This document shows positions 1 through 6,661 of a stretch of 8,201 bases of DNA, piece after piece (positions within the stretch are counted from its first letter, which is position 1; each line of letters opens with the position of its first letter). The DNA is from Candidatus Margulisiibacteriota bacterium (GTDB lineage: Bacteria > Margulisbacteria > WOR-1 > O2-12-FULL-45-9): positions 1 to 8,201 of the forward strand of contig JAHIZU010000007.1 of the NCBI GenBank assembly GCA_018814265.1, read 5' to 3'. The notes beneath the pieces were generated by a model. The model searched no databases, was not told the DNA's origin, and saw nothing but the letters and a program-made list of their open reading frames with translations. The position numbers and the translations under genes were made by a program.

Positions 1-1671
1 ATCCCCAAAATCAGTTCGGCTGTACCAAAAGGCGACATTAGCGTCAGCAAAACGGCGGTTAACTTCAAAACGATACCCCACATCCCCAAAAATAAATCGT
101 CCTACTTTTAGCGCCGCGTCAAAGCCTAATTCCGGCAGCTTTAAGTAGCTGGAGCCCATCAGGCTGTAGTAATTCAGGTTAAAATCCGTGGCAATAAACT
201 CATGCTCATCCCTGGCAAAAACGTTTGTATAGTCTAAGCCAAAGCCCAGCCGCTCGTTGGCAATTAGTTTCAAGAGCTCCAGGTTTGCCCCAAAAAAGTT
301 TTCAGTCAAAAACCCGACTTGAACATTCCCGTAAAGCCCGCGGCCCAAGCTTAAAAATTGCGCCAGAGAGCCGTAATAAAGGCGCGTATTTAAATTCTTA
401 TACGCCGCGTTTATGTTGTTATAAAAGGGCACCTTGACGATGCCATAAAGGCTGGCGCCGTTCCAGAGCTCGGCATAGCCCCATACATCCACGCCTAACC
501 TGGCCTTATAGAAATTATCCCGGTCCCCGAAGCGGTTTTCCAGACCGGGCAAGAGGCCCCAGCCCCGGTAAAAGCGCTGCCTGGTTTTGGGCTTTTTGTA
601 AGCGCCCTCTTTTTTAAACTCCGCTGGGTCGTAAAAGACTAAACTGTTGGCAAATTCTTTATCTGAAATCTTGTCAAACATGTAATCAAGGTATTTATTC
701 CGGTCAACCTCAATGATCAAAACACGGACGTTTTTTACCTTAGGAATAAAATAGGCTTTGTTTACGTTAGTTGGGGCAGAACCAAAAGCCAGGCGCATCA
801 TGCGGCCCAGGGCTTTTACGTCTGAGAAATAATGGGTATTTTCATATTCAACGCTCAGGTAATCCGGGGTCAGATCTGCTGCCAGATTAATAAATCCTTC
901 CTGGAGCGCGTACAAGAATATCTTGCTTAAGACCGCAAATTGGTCAACATGCGCGTAATCTTTTTCTTCGATGTCTTCAGCAAAGATCTTGTCTTTGCTC
1001 CAGGGGAACAAATGTTTGTCCAAGGGGATCGCCAGCGCGCCGTTGACCATTAACTGTTGATTATTATCTGTTGCCACATCTATTTGCAAATTATAAGCTG
1101 GTTTAAAGCGTGCCCCAAGGACTGAATACCTGGGATAAAACCCGGTAGGGGCGGTTTTTAAGCCGCTCTGATTAGCTTCATAGATCAGGCTAAACCGGTC
1201 TCCGGCCAGTTTTAGCTGAACTCCGCCAAACCAGCCGGCCAGCGATTCAGTGCCGTAGCCCAGGGTAAGATCCAGCCAGCCCAGCTGTTTGGAAGCCACG
1301 GCGTATGAAGCAGGGAAAACTTTGGTCCCTAGCACATCCTGCGCGCCAACTGATAGCGCAGGCAATAATTTTGTTTCCGGAATGATCCGCAGCTTTAGAT
1401 CCATGGCTCTGTCTTTAAAAGTGCCAAACCCGGCCCAGGACGGGTCGATTTGTGATAGATCGTAAGTTAGCACGTCGGTGAGCTTAAAGGTAACCTCTAA
1501 TAAGTCAAAATAACCCAGGCTGGCGTAATAAACATTGTGGGGATAAGCAAAGCTTGCGCCGAGGATTGCCTGGCCGTGTTCTAAGGTTCGGCCGGAGGGC
1601 AGGCTTAGCAGGCTGCCAAAAGCCGAGCTGCAAAAAATACCCAGGAACAGCAGAACAACAAGCTTCTTCAC
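1..1671 (-). CDS. YjbH-like outer-membrane protein, C-terminus cut by window edge
   Basis: The frame is open from a GTG at 1671 to the window edge, giving 557 residues without a stop. Residues 1-19 form a signal peptide: two lysines, a hydrophobic core and an A-F-G cleavage site. The mature protein opens with SLLSLPSGRTLEHGQ, then alternating aromatic and polar strands including KLRIIPETKLLPALSVGAQD and a VASKQLGWLDLTLGYG segment. This is the pattern of the YjbH family (YjbH/YmcA-type exopolysaccharide-associated outer-membrane proteins). The part near the edge (GLYGNVQVGFLTENFFGANLE, then KVGRFIFGDVGYRFEVNRRF) matches the family's C-terminal barrel. From memory full members have about 650-750 residues, so perhaps 100 or more are missing. 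The GTG overlaps the ksgA stop (GTGA) and has no clear Shine-Dalgarno, so translation probably depends on coupling. Known YjbH proteins accompany polysaccharide export genes; here the gene ends a housekeeping operon. The family call is fairly secure, the biological role is inferred. Confidence 0.83.
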   Translation of the reverse strand, partial: MKKLVVLLFLGIFCSSAFGSLLSLPSGRTLEHGQAILGASFAYPHNVYYASLGYFDLLEVTFKLTDVLTYDLSQIDPSWAGFGTFKDRAMDLKLRIIPETKLLPALSVGAQDVLGTKVFPASYAVASKQLGWLDLTLGYGTESLAGWFGGVQLKLAGDRFSLIYEANQSGLKTAPTGFYPRYSVLGARFKPAYNLQIDVATDNNQQLMVNGALAIPLDKHLFPWSKDKIFAEDIEEKDYAHVDQFAVLSKIFLYALQEGFINLAADLTPDYLSVEYENTHYFSDVKALGRMMRLAFGSAPTNVNKAYFIPKVKNVRVLIIEVDRNKYLDYMFDKISDKEFANSLVFYDPAEFKKEGAYKKPKTRQRFYRGWGLLPGLENRFGDRDNFYKARLGVDVWGYAELWNGASLYGIVKVPFYNNINAAYKNLNTRLYYGSLAQFLSLGRGLYGNVQVGFLTENFFGANLELLKLIANERLGFGLDYTNVFARDEHEFIATDFNLNYYSLMGSSYLKLPELGFDAALKVGRFIFGDVGYRFEVNRRFADANVAFWYSRTDFGD

Positions 1672-2486
1672 GACTGGATTATAGCACAATGATTTGAGAT
1701 TTTAGCAAATTCTTCAATGCTCAAGGTTTCCGGCCGGCGGCGTTGATCAATTTCGGCGCTGGCCAGTTGATATTTGGCCAGGGAATTCCTTAACTGTTTC
1801 CTTCTCTGCTGAAAGGCAGCATGGACAATATCAAAAAACTTTTTTTCATCTTTGACCGCAAACTTTGGAGTTTGATATGGCTTGAGCACCACCAGGGCGG
1901 AGCCAACCTCAGGCCAGGGCAGGAAAGATGATTTTGAAACCAAGGAGTTAAGCGCTACTTCAGCGTAATATTGGACAAAAACAGAGAATGAGCCATACTT
2001 TTTAGAGCCGGGCGCGGCAACCATTCTTTCGGCCACTTCTTTTTGCACCATGAGAACGGCTAGCTCAGGCTTTTCTCGCGCCTCCAGGATCTTTTCCATG
2101 ATCGGAGCGGTTATATAATAAGGGAGATTGCCGATGATCTTGTATCTCCGGCCCAGGGTCAGTTCATGCAGTTTTGTTTTTAAGATATCATTTGGAACAA
2201 AGGTTATATTCTGGAATGGTTTTAGTATTTCTTTGCTGATGCTGAGCAGCTCTTTATCAATTTCAATGGCAATCAGGTGATAGACCAGTTTAGCTATTTC
2301 CGCAGTCATCACGCCCAGACCGGAGCCGATTTCTACGACTAAATCATCGCGATTAAGATCGGCTGCTCTGATGATCCTTTGCAGCACGCCGGGGTCAACC
2401 AAAAAATGCTGTCCCAAACGTTTGCGCGGATTGCGATTATAAGTGGCTAGCAGCTCTCTAGTGATCTGAGCAAGCGTTGGGGTCAT
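1668..2486 (-). CDS. rsmA: 16S rRNA (adenine1518-N6/adenine1519-N6)-dimethyltransferase
   Basis: RsmA (KsgA) uses S-adenosylmethionine to dimethylate two adjacent adenines in the 3'-terminal helix 45 of 16S rRNA, a late step of 30S assembly. The 272-residue protein has the usual family length and all hallmark motifs: KRLGQHFLVD (22-31), the SAM-binding loop EIGSGLG (52-58), the acidic AIEID (73-77), ND at 99-100, the catalytic NLPYY (120-124), the ERM...YGSFSV segment, FLPWPEVGSALV, and AFQQRRKQLRNSL in the C-terminal domain. The common PxVDSA is PEVGSA here, a minor variant. The ATG overlaps the pdxA stop as ATGA, and no convincing Shine-Dalgarno lies upstream, so coupled translation is likely. 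The pdxA-rsmA pair also occurs in proteobacteria. Identification is very secure. Confidence 0.97.
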   Translation of the reverse strand: MTPTLAQITRELLATYNRNPRKRLGQHFLVDPGVLQRIIRAADLNRDDLVVEIGSGLGVMTAEIAKLVYHLIAIEIDKELLSISKEILKPFQNITFVPNDILKTKLHELTLGRRYKIIGNLPYYITAPIMEKILEAREKPELAVLMVQKEVAERMVAAPGSKKYGSFSVFVQYYAEVALNSLVSKSSFLPWPEVGSALVVLKPYQTPKFAVKDEKKFFDIVHAAFQQRRKQLRNSLAKYQLASAEIDQRRRPETLSIEEFAKISNHCAIIQS

Positions 2487-3475
2487 TTATGTTGGGCAAA
2501 ATGGGCGGCAACCTTGATCGCTTCGAATAGACTCTGGGGGTTGGCCCAGCCTTTGCCAGCAATATCAAAGCCTGTGCCATGGTCAACCGAAGTGCGAATG
2601 ATCGGCAGCCCCACAGTTACGTTCACCGATTTGTTAAATGACAAAAGCTTGAGCGGGATCAGCCCCTGATCATGGTACATGGCGATAACAATGTCGAACA
2701 TGCCGATATTAGCCAAATAAAAAATTGCATCCGGAGAAATCGGGCCTTTGACATTGATGCCCAGCTTTCTGGCTTCGTCTACAGCTGGTTTAATGATCTT
2801 AATTTCTTCGTCGCCAAACAGGCCGGCTTCTCCCGCGTGAGGATTAAGACCGGCCACCCCGATCCGGGGCTTCTTTTCTCTAAGCTTAAACAGGGTTTCG
2901 TGGGCTAATTTAATTCTTTTAACTATCTTATTCTTATCCAGGTGCTTGCTGACATCTTTGAGCGGCAAATGGGTGGTGACCAGCATGATCCAGAGAGTGT
3001 CTGAAACAAACATCATGGCGTAATTCTTGGCTTTGGTCCGGGCGGCCAGCAGCTCGGTGTGGCCCTGAAACTTGTAGCCGGCTTTGCGCATCGCTTCTTT
3101 ATTTATCGGAGCCGTGGCAATGGCGTCGATCTTGCCGTCTTTAGCCAGCCGAATGGCCTTTTCAATATATTCAATCGCTGCCTTGCCCGCGGCTTTGGAA
3201 ACCTGTCCCACCTTGAGGCGGGGACTGACGTTTTTTAAATCCAGCACATCAAGCGTGCCTCGGTGAAACTTGGCTTCAGAAATCTTTTTGATCGGGTTGA
3301 TCTCAATGTTAGGGATCTTGGCGACTTTTAAAGCCTGCCGCATGGCTTTGCGGTCGCCGATGACCACGCAATTGGCAATAACCTGGATTTCAGAGGCAGT
3401 CAAAGTCTTGGCGCAGATCTCCGGCCCAATGCCGGCCGGGTCCCCCATGGTGATGCCGATGATGGGCTTAACCAT
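2483..3475 (-). CDS. pdxA: 4-hydroxythreonine-4-phosphate dehydrogenase
   Basis: PdxA oxidises 4-phosphooxy-L-threonine with NAD(P)+ in the deoxyxylulose-phosphate-dependent route to pyridoxal 5'-phosphate; PdxJ then uses the product. The 330 residues carry the N-terminal GITMGDPAGIGPE (7-19), ATAPINKEA (120-128), and the substrate histidine in GHTE (H139). The three predicted metal-ligand histidines are in THLPL (H169), LNPHAGE (H213) and MYHDQG (H268). The C-terminal signature TSVDHGTGFDIAGKG is also intact. PdxA2-type relatives act on other phosphorylated acids, but the complete motif set and the rsmA neighbour favour true PdxA. The ATG overlaps the aminotransferase stop by eight bases (ATGGTTAA), with a GGGG about ten bases upstream as a possible ribosome binding site. 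No pdxJ is visible in the window. Confidence 0.95.
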   Translation of the reverse strand: MVKPIIGITMGDPAGIGPEICAKTLTASEIQVIANCVVIGDRKAMRQALKVAKIPNIEINPIKKISEAKFHRGTLDVLDLKNVSPRLKVGQVSKAAGKAAIEYIEKAIRLAKDGKIDAIATAPINKEAMRKAGYKFQGHTELLAARTKAKNYAMMFVSDTLWIMLVTTHLPLKDVSKHLDKNKIVKRIKLAHETLFKLREKKPRIGVAGLNPHAGEAGLFGDEEIKIIKPAVDEARKLGINVKGPISPDAIFYLANIGMFDIVIAMYHDQGLIPLKLLSFNKSVNVTVGLPIIRTSVDHGTGFDIAGKGWANPQSLFEAIKVAAHFAQHK

Positions 3476-4643
3476 TGTACTTGATCCCCGCTTTTTTCAT
3501 GCGGGAGATGGCTTCGGCGATCTTTTCGTCCGTTTCAACTAAGGCGAACCGGACATAGCCTTCGCCGAGATCGCCAAACCCAATCCCCGGAGATACGGCC
3601 ACGTCAGCTTTATGCATCAGGTGCTCGACGAACGACATGGCGTTAAAGCCAGAAGGAACCGGCACCCAGAGATAGAAAGTGGCCAGGGGTTTTTTTAGTT
3701 GCCAGCCTAATGAGTTTAAGCCGTTGACCGCGATATCTCTTTTTCTTTGATACGACTGGCGCATTTCATCAAGATAATTGTCCCCAACTTTAAGGGCAGC
3801 GGTCCCGGCTTTTACCGTGGCAGCAAAGGGGCCGTAGTCAAGATTGGTCTTGATATTTTTTAGGGCATTGATCAGTTGCTTATTGCCTACGGCAAAGCCG
3901 AGGCGCCAGCCGGCCATGCCAAAGGTCTTGGAAAGACTGTGGAATTCGATGCAGACGTCTTTGGCGCCTGGTACAGATAAACAGGAAATGGGTTTTTGTC
4001 CTTCAAAATACAATTCCGCGTAGGCAAAATCATGAATCAGGATCAGGTTGTGTTTCTTGGCAAAGCGCACAGCTTTTTCAAAAAATTCCCGGGGAGCGGT
4101 TGCTGCTGTAGGATTAGTTGGATAGGATAGCGATAAGATCTTAGCTTTATCAGCAATGCTTTTATCGATTATGTCTAGCTCTGGAAGAAAGCCGTTCTTT
4201 TCTACTGTAGGCAGGACAATGGGCTCTGCGCCGGTTAGTACTGGTCCGCGAAAGTGGGAGGGATACATGGGCAGGGGCACCAGCAGCGTGTCGCCTGGGT
4301 TAAGGAACGCCAGGTAAAAATGCGCCAACCCTTCTTTGCTGCCAACTAAGGTCACGACTTCATCTTTGTGGATGTTAATGCTGTATTGCTGTTTGCACCA
4401 CTGGCAAACCGCGTCAATAAAAGCCGGGTCGCCTTCAAAAGAAGAATATTTATGGCTCTTGGGATCTTCCAAGGCTTTGATCAAGGCTGCGATAGCTTCT
4501 TTTGGCGGCAGGTGACTGGGTGAGCCAATGGTCAGGTCGATCAGGTCCTTGCCTTTGGCGCGTTCATCGGCCTTAAGTTTATCGAGCAAGGCAAAAACAT
4601 AAATGGGTAGCTTTGATAGACGTTGCGCTTCTTCTATTTTCAT
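3468..4643 (-). CDS. class I/II PLP aminotransferase, LL-diaminopimelate aminotransferase-like
   Basis: This is a 391-residue fold-type I pyridoxal-phosphate aminotransferase. Visible landmarks are the N-terminal LPIYVFALLDKL, KYSSFEGDPAF (65-75), GSKEGLAHF (101-109), YPTNPTAA (174-181, N177 contacts the cofactor), HDFAYAE (204-210, D205 binds the pyridine nitrogen), SLSKTFGMAGWR with the Schiff-base lysine K239, and R365 in GEGYVRFAL for the substrate carboxylate. IEFHSLSKT and GSKEG are typical of the DapL group, which makes LL-diaminopimelate from tetrahydrodipicolinate for lysine and peptidoglycan. The usual GIGDPD near the N-terminus is TIGSPS here (38-43), so substrate assignment within the DapL/aspartate/alanine aminotransferase set stays open. 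The enzyme requires PLP, the product of the pathway served by the next gene, pdxA. The ATG overlaps the lipA stop as ATGA and has an AAGGA five bases upstream. Confidence 0.87.
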   Translation of the reverse strand: MKIEEAQRLSKLPIYVFALLDKLKADERAKGKDLIDLTIGSPSHLPPKEAIAALIKALEDPKSHKYSSFEGDPAFIDAVCQWCKQQYSINIHKDEVVTLVGSKEGLAHFYLAFLNPGDTLLVPLPMYPSHFRGPVLTGAEPIVLPTVEKNGFLPELDIIDKSIADKAKILSLSYPTNPTAATAPREFFEKAVRFAKKHNLILIHDFAYAELYFEGQKPISCLSVPGAKDVCIEFHSLSKTFGMAGWRLGFAVGNKQLINALKNIKTNLDYGPFAATVKAGTAALKVGDNYLDEMRQSYQRKRDIAVNGLNSLGWQLKKPLATFYLWVPVPSGFNAMSFVEHLMHKADVAVSPGIGFGDLGEGYVRFALVETDEKIAEAISRMKKAGIKYNG

Positions 4644-5518
4644 ATTAGTCCTTCCAAGGATTCTTTAGCCTGGAACGAGCTTCTGACAAAAGGGCCGGCA
4701 AAAACTTTTAGCCCTATTTTTGCCCCGGCCAGTTTATACTCATTAAACTCATCGGGGTGTACATACCTGGCCGCTTTTGGGTGATCTTTTGTTGGCGGCA
4801 GATATTGCCCAATGGTTACGATGTCGCAGCCCGCGTCTTTTAGGTCATTTAAGACGCCAAAGACTTCCTGCTTATCCTCGCCTAATCCTACCATAAATCC
4901 GCTTTTTGTGTAAACTGTTCCTTTTTGGCGTTTGGCCAGCTTAAGCAATGCCAAAGAGCGCTGGTAAACAGCTTGCGGCCGGACAAACTTGTAGAGCCGG
5001 GGAACGGTTTCAACATTATGGTTTAGCACGTAAGGTTTTGCGTCCAGGACGCTTCTTAAGGCATCCTCATTGCCCTGAAAATCAGGGATGAGAAATTCGA
5101 TTTTTAATGGAGGGACAGGGCTTGTCCCTGTCCGTGAATTATTTCGGACAGCCACAAGGGCTGTCCCTACATTTTTAAAATGCTCTGCCCCGCCATCCGG
5201 AAGATCGTCCCTGGTCACAGACGTGACCACTACATAGGCTAACCCTAATTTGTCAACGGCCCGGCTGATTCTTTTTGGCTCTTCCGGATCCGGGGCAAGA
5301 GGACTCCCTTTTTCAACTCCGCAAAACCGGCAGCTGCGTGTGCAAATCTTGCCCAGGATCATAAAGGTTAGCGTGTCACGAGAAAAGCACTCGCCTATGT
5401 TGGGGCATTTGGCGGATTCGCAAACAGTTGAAATATCGCAGTCGCTGATCAATTGGCGAAGACGGCGAATATTCTCTTGTTTAGGGATTCTTTTGACCAG
5501 GAAGTTTGGCAGTGCCAC
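4640..5518 (-). CDS. lipA: lipoyl synthase with an in-frame palindromic repeat insertion
   Basis: LipA is a radical SAM enzyme that inserts two sulfur atoms into protein-bound octanoate to form lipoyl groups on 2-oxoacid dehydrogenase and glycine-cleavage proteins. Of 292 residues, C33, C38 and C44 form the CX4CX5C auxiliary iron-sulfur site, C59, C63 and C66 the CX3CX2C radical SAM site, and RSS (279-281) supplies the serine ligand of the auxiliary cluster. DDLPDGG, LIPDFQGN, NHNVETVPRLY and GQYLPPTKDHP are also intact. Between HF (113-114) and IPDF (144-147) there are 29 residues where the family, from memory, has about 19; the extra stretch is encoded by the inverted repeat at 5109-5170. 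The start is a GTG within the last 38 bases of pilT; LPNFLVKRIPKQENIRRLR fits the family N-terminus, so no later start is needed. Function is probably retained, since every catalytic motif is present. Confidence 0.95.
   Translation of the reverse strand: MALPNFLVKRIPKQENIRRLRQLISDCDISTVCESAKCPNIGECFSRDTLTFMILGKICTRSCRFCGVEKGSPLAPDPEEPKRISRAVDKLGLAYVVVTSVTRDDLPDGGAEHFKNVGTALVAVRNNSRTGTSPVPPLKIEFLIPDFQGNEDALRSVLDAKPYVLNHNVETVPRLYKFVRPQAVYQRSLALLKLAKRQKGTVYTKSGFMVGLGEDKQEVFGVLNDLKDAGCDIVTIGQYLPPTKDHPKAARYVHPDEFNEYKLAGAKIGLKVFAGPFVRSSFQAKESLEGLI
5109..5170. repeat. inverted pair of REP-like palindromes inside lipA
   Basis: Two 26-base units lie in opposite orientation, 5109-5134 on the plus strand and 5170-5145 on the minus strand, separated by ten AT-rich bases. 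They agree at 21 of 26 positions. Each folds into a hairpin: 5113-5120 pairs with 5126-5133 (GGACAGGG/CCCTGTCC), and 5146-5153 pairs with 5159-5166 (GGACAGCC/GGCTGTCC). The minus-strand unit begins GTAG; the plus-strand unit begins GGAG, one base different. A GTAG foot next to a hairpin is the known recognition mark of REP elements moved by RAYT (REP-associated tyrosine) transposases. The pair is read in frame as about residues 117-137 of LipA (VGTALVAVR, then NNSRTGTSPVP). It resembles a two-unit BIME. No further copy was seen in the window. Confidence 0.8.
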
Positions 5519-6563
5519 TTAATAGTTTTTCCAGTCTTTCTCGATTGATAGCGTAATTGATAGCGTCTTCTTTGCTGATCGTTCCCTGTCGATACAGTTT
5601 GGTGATCGAGGCGTCCATGGTGACCATGCCATGCTGAGTGCCCAGTTCGATCATGGAATAAATATCCTGGTTGGTGCCTTTGCGAATGATATTGCGGATG
5701 GCCGGGGTGCTGATCATGAGCTCATGGGCCAGCGCCAGGCCTTTACCGTCTTTTCTGGGGATCAATTGTTGCGAGATGATCACCTGCAGGGTCAAAGAAA
5801 GCATGGAGCGGATTTGCGCCTGCTGGTGGGGCGGGAAGACGTCAATAATCCGGTCAATTGACTGGACCGCGTCCTGGGTATGAAGGGTGGAGATGACCAG
5901 GTGGCCGGTTTCCGCGGCAGTAATGGCCATCTGAATGGATTCCAGGTCTCTCATTTCACCGACCAGGATGACGTCCGGGATTTGACGCAGGACCCGCTTG
6001 AGCGCCTCGGCAAAAGAGATCGTATCCAAACCTACTTCGCGCTGTTCAATAACGGATTGTTTGGGCGAGTGAACAAATTCAATTGGGTCTTCAATGGTAA
6101 TGATATGGCAGGAGCGGGTGGAATTTATTTCATTGATCATGGCGGCCTGGGTGGTTGATTTTCCGCAGCCGGTTGGCCCGGTTACCAGGATCAGGCCTCT
6201 TTCCAAAGTCGTAAAAGTCTTAATGATCTTAGGCAGCCCCAGCTCTTCCAGCAGGGGGATCTCTCTGGGCACTCGCCTAATGGTTGCGCCAATGGTGCCC
6301 AGCTGATAATGGAGGTTTACCCGGTAGCGGCTTTGCTGGTCTTCGGCCGCAGTGTCCAGTTCTTTCCAGTTCTCAAATTCTTTAAGCGCGCCTTTAGACA
6401 GGAGTTCTTCCAGCAAAACTTTAACATCATCGGCAGAAAGTTTTTGATCTCCTTGTTTGTGCAAAAGATTGTCGATCCTGAGCAAGGGTGGGTGGCCGGC
6501 GACCAACAGCAGGTCCGAGGCTTTAGTTTGGTTCAATTTCAGCAGTAAGTCTTTTATGTCCAT
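5481..6563 (-). CDS. pilT: type IV pilus retraction ATPase
   Basis: PilT is the hexameric cytoplasmic ATPase that depolymerises type IV pili, driving twitching motility, surface sensing and often DNA uptake. In 360 residues the order is: N-terminal PAS-like domain (about 1-100, with ASDLLLVAGHPPLLRID), Walker A GPTGCGKST (129-137), Asp box ITIEDPIEF (155-163), Walker B ILVGE (199-203) followed by MRD, His box TGHLVISTLHT (219-229), and the AIRNIIR signature (288-294) of retraction ATPases. The last separates it from PilB/GspE extension ATPases, as does the absence of a tetracysteine zinc site. The family's RQDPD before Walker B is RQIPD here, and the P-loop has Cys133 where Ser is common. The ATG has AGGGGAG seven bases upstream (6577-6571). 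It is the first gene of the operon and is divergent from the prepilin peptidase. Confidence 0.95.
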   Translation of the reverse strand: MDIKDLLLKLNQTKASDLLLVAGHPPLLRIDNLLHKQGDQKLSADDVKVLLEELLSKGALKEFENWKELDTAAEDQQSRYRVNLHYQLGTIGATIRRVPREIPLLEELGLPKIIKTFTTLERGLILVTGPTGCGKSTTQAAMINEINSTRSCHIITIEDPIEFVHSPKQSVIEQREVGLDTISFAEALKRVLRQIPDVILVGEMRDLESIQMAITAAETGHLVISTLHTQDAVQSIDRIIDVFPPHQQAQIRSMLSLTLQVIISQQLIPRKDGKGLALAHELMISTPAIRNIIRKGTNQDIYSMIELGTQHGMVTMDASITKLYRQGTISKEDAINYAINRERLEKLLSGTAKLPGQKNP

Positions 6564-6570
6564 ATTAGTT

Positions 6571-6577
6571 CTCCCCT
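6571..6577 (-). promoter_or_regulatory. ribosome binding site of pilT
   Basis: On the minus strand the bases read AGGGGAG, followed by seven bases and the ATG at 6563. This is a good Shine-Dalgarno at normal spacing and supports the chosen pilT start. It lies in a predicted leader of only about 30 bases. Confidence 0.75.
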
Positions 6578-6580
6578 GTT

Positions 6581-6609
6581 TTGACTTTGGTTCGGAATTA
6601 CTATATAAT
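6581..6609 (+). promoter_or_regulatory. sigma70-type promoter of the prepilin peptidase operon
   Basis: The plus strand has TTGACT (6581-6586), a 17-base spacer and a perfect TATAAT (6604-6609). Transcription would start near 6616, leaving a leader of about 46 bases before the ATG at 6662. The -35 box lies within the first bases transcribed from the opposing promoter, and the opposing -35 lies just downstream of this start, so both promoters cannot easily hold RNA polymerase at once. Confidence 0.72.
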
Positions 6610-6628
6610 TTCCTTATCTTAATGTCAA
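6600..6628 (-). promoter_or_regulatory. sigma70-type promoter of the pilT operon
   Basis: The minus strand has a perfect -35 box TTGACA (6628-6623), a 17-base spacer, and the -10 box TATAGT (6605-6600), one base from consensus. Transcription would start near 6593, about 30 bases before the pilT ATG. Its -10 box overlaps that of the opposing plus-strand promoter by two bases (6604-6605). The promoter probably serves all six minus-strand genes, because their reading frames overlap without gaps. Confidence 0.75.
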
Positions 6629-6661
6629 GGTTGATCAGCTGGCTGCTTACACGCTAAATAA

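Noticed and set aside
225..437. Plus-strand open frame opposite the yjbH-like gene
   Set aside because: It has no recognisable domain or ribosome binding site, and the opposite strand encodes a continuous YjbH-like protein.
1618..1671. Cys14 of the YjbH-like signal peptide as a lipoprotein site
   Set aside because: The residues before it (G-I-F) do not fit a lipobox, while A-F-G at 17-19 is a good type I cleavage site.
1678..1683. TATAAT on the minus strand just before the yjbH-like GTG start, as a possible internal promoter
   Set aside because: No -35-like hexamer lies at 16-18 bases, the hexamer falls within the ksgA coding end, and transcription would start almost on the GTG.
5109..5170. 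The lipA palindromes as a terminator or a CRISPR fragment
   Set aside because: In the direction of lipA transcription no U-run follows either hairpin, and there are only two inverted units with no spacer array.
5101..5175. lipA as a broken pseudogene because of the repeat insertion
   Set aside because: The frame is kept, there is no stop, and all cysteine motifs and the C-terminal RSS are intact.
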